A DNA stretch of 64,000 nt from Nannocystis punicea (GTDB lineage: Bacteria; Myxococcota_A; Polyangia; Nannocystales; Nannocystaceae), in NCBI RefSeq assembly GCF_026965555.1, contig NZ_CP114040.1, positions 5,580,001-5,644,000 on the forward strand, in the 5' to 3' direction. The number at the start of each line of letters is the position of its first letter. Position 1 is the stretch's first letter. The translations under genes were made by a program, and so were the position numbers. This document shows, piece after piece, positions 33,275-40,522 of the stretch. A model generated the notes under the pieces. The model saw only the letters and a list, made by a program, of their open reading frames with translations, did not search any database and was not told where the DNA came from.

Positions 33275-36200
33275 TCGCGGCCCTGTGCGCCGAGGGCCGC
33301 GTCGACTCGCGCGGCGGGTTCTCGCTCGACCGCGACAAGGCGCGCGAGAAGCTGCGGACGTTCCAGGTGGCCGAGCCGCACCGCTACGTGCTCCACCTGG
33401 TGGCGCTGGCGGTCCTGCGCGGGGCGACGCGGATCGCGTTCGAGATCGACACCGACGATCTGTGGGCCCGCTTCGACGGCGCGCCGCTGACCGAGCACGA
33501 CTTCGAAGACCTGTACAGCTCGAGCTTCGCCGCCGCGGGCAGCGAGGTCGAGCGGGCGCGCCAGCAGCTGGCGGTCGGCCTCAACGCGGCGCTGGCCCTG
33601 AACCCGCGCCACGTGCGGGTGACGAGCGGCCCGCCCGGCGGACGCGTGCGCCTCGAGGCGAGGCACGGGGCCGAGGACCGCATCACCCGCGTGCCCGAGG
33701 ACCGCGACATGGGCACCGTGGTCCACGTCAAGCAGCGGTTCCGGCCCGGCCTGGCCGTGCGCTTCTTGAGACATGTCCGTGGGGACATGCTCGAAGAGAT
33801 AGCCTTGCGCGAGCGCGTGGCGTTCGCCCATGTGCCGGTGACGATCGACGGGGCCCCGATCGGGCGGGCCGACCCGCTCGCGGGGCTGGTGCAGCACCAG
33901 CGCCAGGTGCGGGACGGGGAGGGGCGGGTGTGCGTGGTCGGTCTGCGCGACGACCCGCACGCGCAGGCCGAAGTGCGCCTGGTCCGGCACGGGGTGTGGG
34001 TGTCGACGCTGCACCTGCCGCACCTGCCCGGCGGGATCCTGGCGGTGGCCCGCGACGACTCGCTGCAGACCGACCTGTCGGGCCAGGAGGTCGTGCACAA
34101 CGCGGCGCGCGATCGCTGCCTCGCGCTGGTCGAGCTCGCGGCCGAGGCCTCGCTGCTCGACTACCTGCGCGACCCCGGCCGCGACGACCGCTGGTTGCGG
34201 GCCCGACTGGTGCGCTCGTGGCTGAAGTGGCCGCGGATGCGCGACGCGACGACGCCGCTCGGGACGGCGATGGCGGCGGTGCCGTGGTGGCGCGACATCT
34301 TCGGCGCGCCGGTGAGCCTGGCGATGCTGCGGGCCGCGCTCGAGCGACAGCAGGCGGTCTACTACACGCCGGCGGAGTTCGCCGAGCGGCTCGAGAAGGC
34401 CGCCGAGATGGTGATCGCCACGCCGCCAAAAGCGGTGGGCGTGCCCTGCGACGACGTCCTGATCCTGCGCGAGCTGTTCGGCGACAAGCTGCGCGATCGC
34501 ACCCGCGAGCTCGAGCGCGAGGTGAGGCGCGGCGCCCGGCGCCGACTGTGGCGCGCGCGGCCGACCACGCCCGTCCTCGAGCCGTCGCGCTATTCGGCGC
34601 TGGCGGCGATCCGCGTCGAGACGCCGGCGCGCCCGCTCGAGGGCCAGGTCGGGCTCCGCCGCGATCGCAGCGGGCCGTCGATGGTGCGGGTGATCGTCGA
34701 CGGCCACCTGCTGTGCGAGCTCGGCGTCGATCTGCCGCTGCCGATCGACGCGGTCCTCGCCGGGGTCGAGGCCGACGACGACTACGAGGGGCCGCGGCGT
34801 GACGACCGGCTGGCGCTGGCCCTGCTGGCGCTGCTCGACGCGGGGCTCGAATTGGTCGAATCGGACATGTCCCAAAGGACATCCTCGGAGATCGACGCGA
34901 ACGCGCTGGCGCTGGCCCGCGGGTGGCTGCGGCTGCGTCACGCGCCGGAGGCGTCGCAGCAGTGGCTGCAGCGGTTCGGCTTCCGCGAGCCGCAGGCGAT
35001 CGAGGCCGCGGGGCACCCGCGGGTGCCCGCGCTCCCGCGCGTGCGTCCGAAGCGGACGCCGGTGACGGCCGAGCAGCTGCTCGCGCCGTGGCTGGCCGAG
35101 TGCGAGAAGTTCCCCACCTCCTGCGGTCGTTTTCTCGGCGTCGGGGCGCTGGCGCTGGCGCTGGCGCGCGGCGACAGGGTGGTGTGGACCGACGAGCCCG
35201 TGCTGCTGGCGGGGCCGCCCGACCGGATCGTGCTGATGCTCGACCGCAGCGCCGAGGCGCTGGTGGAGCAGCTGTTCGGCGCCGCGATCCCGCGCCTCGG
35301 CAGCAAGGAGATCGAGGCGCTGGCCGCCGAGCACCGCTTCATGGCGCGACCGGCGGAGGAGCCGGCGCTGCCGAAGGGGCTGTGCGCTGCGGAGGTGCGG
35401 ATCGTGGACGGGCCGCTCAGGGCGGTCCTCGGGCTCAAGTTCTTCCGCGCCGGCGAACCGCCGCCCGCCTCGGTGCGGGTGCTGGTGCGCGGGCGCAAGC
35501 TCGACGAGCGCGAGGTGTGGGCGCCGTTCGGTGGCATCGTCGCGGTGGTGCAGGACGATCGGCTGACGCCGAGCGCCGACTGGGACGAGGTCGTCCGCGA
35601 CGCCGCGTGGCGAGCGGTCGAGCAGGCGCTGTTCGAGGCGATGCCGCTGCTGACCGCGGAGGCGCTGCGGCGCGCGCCGCTGATCGTGATGCTGGATGTC
35701 CTCGCGGCCAGCTTCCCGTCGCAGGCGCTGCGACGCGCGTGGGAGCGGCTGATCGAGGTCGAGGGCGCGAGCATGGGCGAGGGCTCGTACGAGCTGTTGC
35801 TCGGGCTGGCCTCGCAGGTCCAGCTCGAACGGCTCGACGAGGTGCTCGAGCGGGCGCTGCGAGTGCCCGCGCGCAGCGCCGGCGAGCGACGCGTCCACCC
35901 GATCGGCAACATCGCCAAGATCGCCGACGACTGCGGCTCGCGCATCGATCCCGCCCGCGCCCGCACCATCGCCAACGTGTTGCGGGAGATCCGGTCGCTG
36001 TGCGGACAGCAGCGGCCGGGCGCGTCGCTGGGGCGGCAAGTGCTGGCCGGCGGCGGTCCGCTGGTCCACGAGCAGACGTTCCGCCGCAGCGACGGCGCCG
36101 TGGTGACTCTGGCGGCGCTGATCGAGCAGCACGCGCGCGGCCAGGCGATCGAGTACGTGCGATCGGGGAGGGCCGACGAGGGGTCCGTCGACCCGCACGT

Positions 36201-37218
36201 GCTGTGCCTCGCTCGCGTCGACGAGGAGCGGCTGCTGCGACTGTTCGGCGAGGGGGCCCTGCGGCCCGCCTCTTCCGGGTCGAAGAAGATCGCCCAGCTG
36301 CGTGCGCCGGCTCTGCCGACCGCTCCTGGCGACGCGCTGGCGATCGGGTTCGTGCGCGGCAGCGACGTCGGCGGCTGGTTGTGGATCCCCGCCGGGGCCG
36401 AGGAGGAGGACTGCCGGGTCGGCCTGTACACGGAGGACGGCGCGCTGCAGCGGCGGGTGTCCTTGCTGCCGCCGCTGCCGCTCGCGGGGGCGGTCGTCGG
36501 CAGCGGCGTGTGGTTGGAGGGCTTCAAGGTCGAGATGTCGACCGAGGCGCTCCAGGCCGTGCGCGACGCGGCGTGGCGGCTCTACGACGCGCTGCTTCAG
36601 CGATCGGACCCTGCCGTACTGCTGGCGGTGCGGCGGATTTCGGGGCGGATCGGTGGGGCTCGCATGCCGCAGCAGCTCGAGCCGCTGCGCGACCGCCTGC
36701 GCCAGGCCGCCGGCGCGGGTCAGCACGAGTCGGTGCCGCCGAGCCCGCCGAACGAACATGACCTCGCGGACATCTTCGCCGCGCTCGAGGCCGCTGCCCG
36801 CGAGCGGGCGAACTCGGCTGCGCCGGCGGTGATCGATCCGCCGCCGCCACTGTCTCCGCCGGGCACGCCCGACGTGCGGCTACTGGAGGCAATTCGCACC
36901 GAGCTCCGAGCCTTACGCGAGCGACATGAAAGGTTGCTGTCGAACTTCAACCTCGAACACCTGAGGCTGGTGGCGGCCGGGCCGCGCGCCGAGGCTGTCA
37001 TCCTCGGCGCCGAGGCCGTGGTATTGAACACCAGTCATTCGCTCGTGGAGCGGGCTGCAGCCGAGTTTGACCGCGATCCCTGGTGGGTCGACATCCTCGC
37101 CTCGTTGGTGTTCACGGCCTTCAACGTGTGGCGCGACGAGATCACCGACGCCGACGAGCAGGCCTTCCATCACTCGCACCTGGAGCGGGTGGCCCGGCGA
37201 ATCGCTACTCGCGGGTAG
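33256..37218 (+). CDS. giant protein with degenerate GHKL domain and fourfold repeat
   Basis: A 1320-residue cytoplasmic protein; GGAGG precedes ATG 33256 and the start overlaps the previous gene. The N-terminal part (about 40-190) follows the GHKL order but has lost key residues: RYVLHLVALAVLRGAT where the N-box should be, FDGAPLT for the G1 box and RQQLAVGLNAAL for the G2 box, so ATP binding is doubtful. A module of about 65 residues occurs four times (about 226-297, 464-532, 725-797, 1053-1115) with the pattern VGL..VRxxxxGxxxxxxxxxLPxxGIxAVxxDDxL...VVxxAA..L.LL. The C-terminus ends LNTSHSLVERAAAEF and ITDADEQAF. Two 14-bp motifs are in the gene. It must function with the ATPase at 31706; the system is unknown to me. 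Confidence 0.78.
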   Translation: MATDELIAALCAEGRVDSRGGFSLDRDKAREKLRTFQVAEPHRYVLHLVALAVLRGATRIAFEIDTDDLWARFDGAPLTEHDFEDLYSSSFAAAGSEVERARQQLAVGLNAALALNPRHVRVTSGPPGGRVRLEARHGAEDRITRVPEDRDMGTVVHVKQRFRPGLAVRFLRHVRGDMLEEIALRERVAFAHVPVTIDGAPIGRADPLAGLVQHQRQVRDGEGRVCVVGLRDDPHAQAEVRLVRHGVWVSTLHLPHLPGGILAVARDDSLQTDLSGQEVVHNAARDRCLALVELAAEASLLDYLRDPGRDDRWLRARLVRSWLKWPRMRDATTPLGTAMAAVPWWRDIFGAPVSLAMLRAALERQQAVYYTPAEFAERLEKAAEMVIATPPKAVGVPCDDVLILRELFGDKLRDRTRELEREVRRGARRRLWRARPTTPVLEPSRYSALAAIRVETPARPLEGQVGLRRDRSGPSMVRVIVDGHLLCELGVDLPLPIDAVLAGVEADDDYEGPRRDDRLALALLALLDAGLELVESDMSQRTSSEIDANALALARGWLRLRHAPEASQQWLQRFGFREPQAIEAAGHPRVPALPRVRPKRTPVTAEQLLAPWLAECEKFPTSCGRFLGVGALALALARGDRVVWTDEPVLLAGPPDRIVLMLDRSAEALVEQLFGAAIPRLGSKEIEALAAEHRFMARPAEEPALPKGLCAAEVRIVDGPLRAVLGLKFFRAGEPPPASVRVLVRGRKLDEREVWAPFGGIVAVVQDDRLTPSADWDEVVRDAAWRAVEQALFEAMPLLTAEALRRAPLIVMLDVLAASFPSQALRRAWERLIEVEGASMGEGSYELLLGLASQVQLERLDEVLERALRVPARSAGERRVHPIGNIAKIADDCGSRIDPARARTIANVLREIRSLCGQQRPGASLGRQVLAGGGPLVHEQTFRRSDGAVVTLAALIEQHARGQAIEYVRSGRADEGSVDPHVLCLARVDEERLLRLFGEGALRPASSGSKKIAQLRAPALPTAPGDALAIGFVRGSDVGGWLWIPAGAEEEDCRVGLYTEDGALQRRVSLLPPLPLAGAVVGSGVWLEGFKVEMSTEALQAVRDAAWRLYDALLQRSDPAVLLAVRRISGRIGGARMPQQLEPLRDRLRQAAGAGQHESVPPSPPNEHDLADIFAALEAAARERANSAAPAVIDPPPPLSPPGTPDVRLLEAIRTELRALRERHERLLSNFNLEHLRLVAAGPRAEAVILGAEAVVLNTSHSLVERAAAEFDRDPWWVDILASLVFTAFNVWRDEITDADEQAFHHSHLERVARRIATRG
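33772..33789. repeat. 14-bp-spaced palindrome (intragenic)
   Basis: CATG at 33772 and 33786 around exact TGTCC-GTGG-GGACA, encoding HVRGDML in the giant GHKL-associated protein. Confidence 0.8.
34866..34883. repeat. 14-bp-spaced palindrome (intragenic)
   Basis: CATG at 34866 and CATC at 34880 around exact TGTCC-CAAA-GGACA, encoding SDMSQRTSS in a linker of the giant protein. Confidence 0.8.
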
Positions 37219-37224
37219 CGAGTA

Positions 37225-37271
37225 GATGTCCCTTCGGACATGTCTCGTGGGTGCATGTCCAGATGTCGCCG
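37225..37271. repeat. 14-bp phased array after the GHKL pair
   Basis: GATG at 37225, CATG at 37239 and CATG at 37254 (steps of 14 and 15 bp) with one exact TGTCC-CTTC-GGACA palindrome. The array starts 7 nt after the stop codon of the giant protein. Confidence 0.75.
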
Positions 37272-37382
37272 AATCCTGGGATCGGCGCGTGTGTGGAAAC
37301 GCGCTAGCAGTGGCGCGCGGGTCTCTGATAGAAGCGAGCTCGACCTCCAAGGTTCGACTTTTCTCTCGCGAAGGATCCGACG

Positions 37383-38831
37383 ATGACGAAGAACAGTGAT
37401 TGGCGTGTGACGGGACTGGGCCTGCTGGTCCTGCTCGGCGCGTGCGGCGACAGCGTCGACAGCGGCATCACCGCTACGGCCGACGAGACCTCGACCTCGA
37501 ATGGCACGAGCGAGGGGTCGGCGACGACGACCCAGGGTTCGAACTCCAACAGCGAAACCAACAGCTCGCCCACGACGACGGCCGGCTCCGAATCGGACTC
37601 GGAGGGGCAGACCACGACGACGACGACGACGGGGCCCACCACCGAGGCGGAGACCGAGGGCGCGACGAGCACGACCGATCCCGGCACCTCGACCGATCCC
37701 GGCACGACGACCGAGGACGACTCGACCACCACCCAGGGCGTCGACACCACGACGACGACCGACGGCACCACCACCACCACGACCGGCGACGAGACCACCG
37801 GCAACGACACCAACGACACCGGCGACGAGGAGTGTCCGCTGGCGCAGATGCACGTGCCGTGCGACGCCGACTCCAACGACGTGCTGCACGCGATCGGCCT
37901 CAATTGCACGTCGCTCGGCGGGCAGTGGGTCAACAATCAGAACGCGGTGACGGTCGCCAACTCGGTTTTCCAGGCCGCGCCGCCGATGCAGGGGCAGCAG
38001 GCGTGGCAGGTCGCCAAGTCGTTCGGCACCTACATCGACCCGAACACCAACCAGCCGTTCTGGGGCTCGCGCGAGGGTGACAAGGTCCTGCTCATCAGCT
38101 CGGGCCTGCTGCCGCCGCCGAACGGGCAGGGCGCGGTGATCGTGCCCGACGGCGACGTGTTCAACGACGTCGCCGTCGGCGGCCAGTGGGACTCCGACTC
38201 GATGCCCCCGCCGATGACCGCGGTGAACGGCAGCCCGGACCCGATGGGCTTCACCAACTGCGACGGCACCAACGACTGCTCGAACACCATCGCCGCTCAG
38301 TGGGCGCTCGGCGGCGGCGACGCCGAGGACAAGATGTGGTTCGGCTTCGAGGTGACCTCGCCGGCGATCGCCAACGGCCAGACCGCCGACGCCAACGGCT
38401 ACACCTTCGACTTCGCGTACTTCTCGGCCGAGTTCCCGGAGTGGGTCGACACCGACTACAACGACATCTTCGTCGTCTGGCAGTCGTCCGAGGACTACAC
38501 CGGCAACGTCACCTTCATCAACGGGCAGCCGCTGACCGTGACCGCGCTGTGGCCGATCGAGTTCCAGGGCGAGTGCGAGTTCTTCGATCCGAACTGCCAG
38601 GGCAGCGACCCGCACCTCCAGGGCACGGGTCTCGTCAATGAAGGCGGCGCGACCGGCTGGTACAAGGCGACCGGCGGCGTGAAGCCCGGCGAGACCTTCT
38701 CGCTGACCTTCGCGATCTTCGACATGGGCGACTCGAGCTACGACACCACCGCGATCCTCGACAACTGGTCGTGGGACTGCGAAGGTTGCGTGCCCAACGA
38801 GGTCGACGACTGCGGTATCGCGCCGCAGTGA
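37383..38831 (+). CDS. choice-of-anchor-L lipoprotein with Thr-rich linker
   Basis: A 482-residue lipoprotein. AAGGA lies 7 nt before ATG 37383. The lipobox is LLGACG (Cys about residue 21), followed by a Thr/Ser/Asp/Glu linker of about 130 residues. The globular part (about 160-482) shows choice-of-anchor-L hallmarks: TVANSVFQAAPP, FDFAYFSAEFPEWVDTDYNDIFVVWQ, a TGNVTFINGQPLTV strand, and the closing SLTFAIFDMGDSSYDTTAILDNWSWDC. The domain is known from secreted and surface proteins and is thought to be a beta-sandwich used for binding or anchoring. It has four or more Cys in the globular region. A shortened, decayed copy of its 3' end follows at 38935. Confidence 0.88.
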   Translation: MTKNSDWRVTGLGLLVLLGACGDSVDSGITATADETSTSNGTSEGSATTTQGSNSNSETNSSPTTTAGSESDSEGQTTTTTTTGPTTEAETEGATSTTDPGTSTDPGTTTEDDSTTTQGVDTTTTTDGTTTTTTGDETTGNDTNDTGDEECPLAQMHVPCDADSNDVLHAIGLNCTSLGGQWVNNQNAVTVANSVFQAAPPMQGQQAWQVAKSFGTYIDPNTNQPFWGSREGDKVLLISSGLLPPPNGQGAVIVPDGDVFNDVAVGGQWDSDSMPPPMTAVNGSPDPMGFTNCDGTNDCSNTIAAQWALGGGDAEDKMWFGFEVTSPAIANGQTADANGYTFDFAYFSAEFPEWVDTDYNDIFVVWQSSEDYTGNVTFINGQPLTVTALWPIEFQGECEFFDPNCQGSDPHLQGTGLVNEGGATGWYKATGGVKPGETFSLTFAIFDMGDSSYDTTAILDNWSWDCEGCVPNEVDDCGIAPQ

Positions 38832-38890
38832 GCCGTGGCCGCTGACCGCGGCACCGCGAACATCCATCGTTCGACGCGCTGGCCCCGGGG

Positions 38891-38904
38891 CATGTCCCCG
38901 GGTC
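38891..38904. repeat. single half motif CATGTCCCCGGG
   Basis: One CATGTCC box followed by CCGGGTCC, lying 60 bp after the lipoprotein stop and about 45 bp before the decayed copy at 38935. It is incomplete: no second 14-bp box. Confidence 0.35.
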
Positions 38905-38934
38905 CGTCGCGATCGCGCACCGGAGGCCCTGCGC

Positions 38935-39134
38935 GTCGGCACCGGGTACGACGACGTGTTCGTCGTCTGGCAGGCGTCCGCGAGCTGCACCGGGAACGTC
39001 GTCTTCATCGACGGTCAGCCGCTCACCGAGACCGCTCGTACCACGACACCACCGCGCTCCTGGATAACTGGGCGTGGGATTGCGACGGCTGCGTGTCGAA
39101 CGAGGTCGACAATTGCGACATCACGCCGCAATAG
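38935..39134 (+). pseudogene. decayed, internally deleted copy of the 3' end of the choice-of-anchor-L gene
   Basis: The first half (38935-39034) repeats the VDTDYNDIFVVWQ...TGNVTFINGQPLT region (as YDDVFVVWQ and TGNVVFIDGQPLTE). After loss of about 185 bp, the second half (about 39038-39134) repeats the gene's last 32 codons (DTTALLDNWAWDCDGCVSNEVDNC...), ending in TAG. The two halves are in different frames, so it cannot yield a working protein. It is in the same orientation as the parent and directly downstream. Confidence 0.9.
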
Positions 39135-39203
39135 ACGAGGCTCGTCGGCGCGCGCGGAAGCCGCTTTACGACCTGCGGGGTCTTTCTGTACCGTGCGGGC
39201 CGC

Positions 39204-40355
39204 ATGCGTCGTATCGCGGTCGTCTTCCTCCTGTCGTGCTCCACCCTCGTCGCCTGCGCCCAGCTGGGCGCGCTGTTCGGCGCCAAGCCGCAGCCACAGG
39301 CGGAGACGCCGGAGCAGGCCGCCGCGCGCGAGCGGACCGCCGCGGCCGAGCGGCAGAAGGAGGAGCAGCGGCAGCAGGAGGCCGCGGCCGAGGCCGAGAA
39401 GCGCGAGCAGGCGCTGCTGGCCGAGCTCGAGGCGGCGCGCGCCGAGGTGTCCGCGGGGACAGGTGATCCCCAGGCCGCCGCGATCGCGTTCGCCGACAAG
39501 GTGCGCGCGCTCCAGGGCTCGCAGGCGGTCGCCAGCGGCAAGGTCGACCTCGCCGTGGTGTCGCGCGAGGCGGCCGGCTACCTCGACGCGGTCATGCAGA
39601 AGGCCCCGAGCTTCGAGCTGCTGCGCGCGCTCGACTCGCTGAGCGGACCGGAGGCCGACGCCGCGTTCGTGCGCGCGTGTCCGCAGCTGCGCGCGAAGGT
39701 CCCGGCCAACGCGGTGATCGGCTTCACCGGCGACTGTCTCAAGCGCGCCGGCGGTGACGCCGCCCGCCTGAAGTGGCCCGGTGTGCAGAAAGATCTGGTC
39801 GCCTATCGCAAGCACGAGGAGGAGGAGCTCAGGCGCGCGCGCGAGGAGGAGGCCCGGCGCGCGCAGGAGGAGGCGGCGCGGGCCAAAGCGGAGGCGGAGA
39901 CGGCCTCTCGCGGCGAGAGCTACGTGGCGGCCTCGGTGTTCGCGGCCGGGCGCTGCAACTTCGGCAACTGCGCCAAGGACGGCTGGACCGTCACGACCAA
40001 GGAGGGCGACGTGCGGGTCCGCTGTAACTTCGGCAATTGCCTCAAGGACGGCTGGGTCGCCGATTTCCCGGGTGGCAAGAGCGCCCGCACGACCTGCAGC
40101 TTCGGCGACTGCTTCAAGGACGGTTGGCGCACCGAGCTGCCCGACGGCCAGAGCGCGAGCACCCGCTGCAGCTTCAACAATTGCCCCAAGGACGGCTGGA
40201 GCACCGACATTCCCGGCCTCGGGACAGCGACCACGCGCTGCAACTTTCAAGACTGTCTGAAGGACGGCTGGACCACCGACTTGCCGCAGGGCGGGCAGGT
40301 GCGCTGTCGCTGCAACTTCCAGGACTGTCTGAGCAATGGCGCCACTTGTGATTAG
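39204..40355 (+). CDS. lipoprotein with six CxFxxCxKDGW repeats
   Basis: A 383-residue lipoprotein. The lipobox is TLVACA (Cys18). It has a long Ala/Glu/Arg/Gln coiled coil (about 35-85), a central helical domain (about 90-195, with a Cys pair), a second Glu/Arg/Ala coiled coil (about 200-240) and then six tandem repeats of about 21-23 residues (about 250-383). The repeat pattern is (R/T)C(N/S)F-x2-C-x-(K)DGW-x3-(L/F)P-x-G. Each repeat has two Cys four residues apart and an invariant DGW (the last has CLSNG). The repeated Cys pairs suggest stacked disulfide loops on the outer surface. I know no family with this repeat. A 14-bp motif lies in the first linker. TACCGT is 9 nt before ATG 39204. 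Confidence 0.82.
   Translation: MRRIAVVFLLSCSTLVACAQLGALFGAKPQPQAETPEQAAARERTAAAERQKEEQRQQEAAAEAEKREQALLAELEAARAEVSAGTGDPQAAAIAFADKVRALQGSQAVASGKVDLAVVSREAAGYLDAVMQKAPSFELLRALDSLSGPEADAAFVRACPQLRAKVPANAVIGFTGDCLKRAGGDAARLKWPGVQKDLVAYRKHEEEELRRAREEEARRAQEEAARAKAEAETASRGESYVAASVFAAGRCNFGNCAKDGWTVTTKEGDVRVRCNFGNCLKDGWVADFPGGKSARTTCSFGDCFKDGWRTELPDGQSASTRCSFNNCPKDGWSTDIPGLGTATTRCNFQDCLKDGWTTDLPQGGQVRCRCNFQDCLSNGATCD
39446..39463. repeat. 14-bp-spaced palindrome (intragenic)
   Basis: GGTG at 39446 and CAGG at 39460 around exact TGTCC-GCGG-GGACA, encoding VSAGTGD after the first coiled coil of the repeat lipoprotein. Confidence 0.8.
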
Positions 40356-40440
40356 TTCGGCCGCCCGGCCTTGCTCGCGTGTCACGCGGCGCGGCCCGCG
40401 CTGCGCGTTTCTGGAGACGTCCGCCGATCGGAACTGTGAC

Positions 40441-40469
40441 GCGACAGCGACGGTCCGCGCGGATATAGT
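40441..40469 (+). promoter_or_regulatory. sigma-70-type promoter of the kinase gene
   Basis: GCGACA (40441-40446) and TATAGT (40464-40469) are 17 bp apart. Transcription would begin near 40476, leaving a leader of about 47 nt before ATG 40523. Confidence 0.45.
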
Positions 40470-40522
40470 GAGCGAGGATAGCTGCGGCGGTTTCCAGCCG
40501 CGCCCGCCATGACAAGCGCCTT

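Noticed and set aside
32566..36759. A minus-strand open frame of about 1400 codons opposite the GHKL pair
   Set aside because: Arg/His/Gln-rich with no motif; the plus strand has GHKL motifs and coupled start/stop.
34900..36800. Toxin or nuclease domain in the giant GHKL-linked protein
   Set aside because: I looked for HNH, PD-(D/E)xK, TIR and similar motifs and saw none; a defence role remains only a hypothesis.
37440..37830. Thr/Ser/Asp-coding tracts (also at 25920, 43400, 55420 and 61250) as a DNA repeat element
   Set aside because: They are protein linkers after the lipobox; similarity comes from Thr/Ser codon bias (ACGACC, ACCACG) rather than a copied DNA unit.
39074..39640. Plus-strand frames overlapping the start of the CxFxxC lipoprotein
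   Set aside because: They are shifted readings of the lipoprotein gene and of the decayed choice-of-anchor-L fragment.
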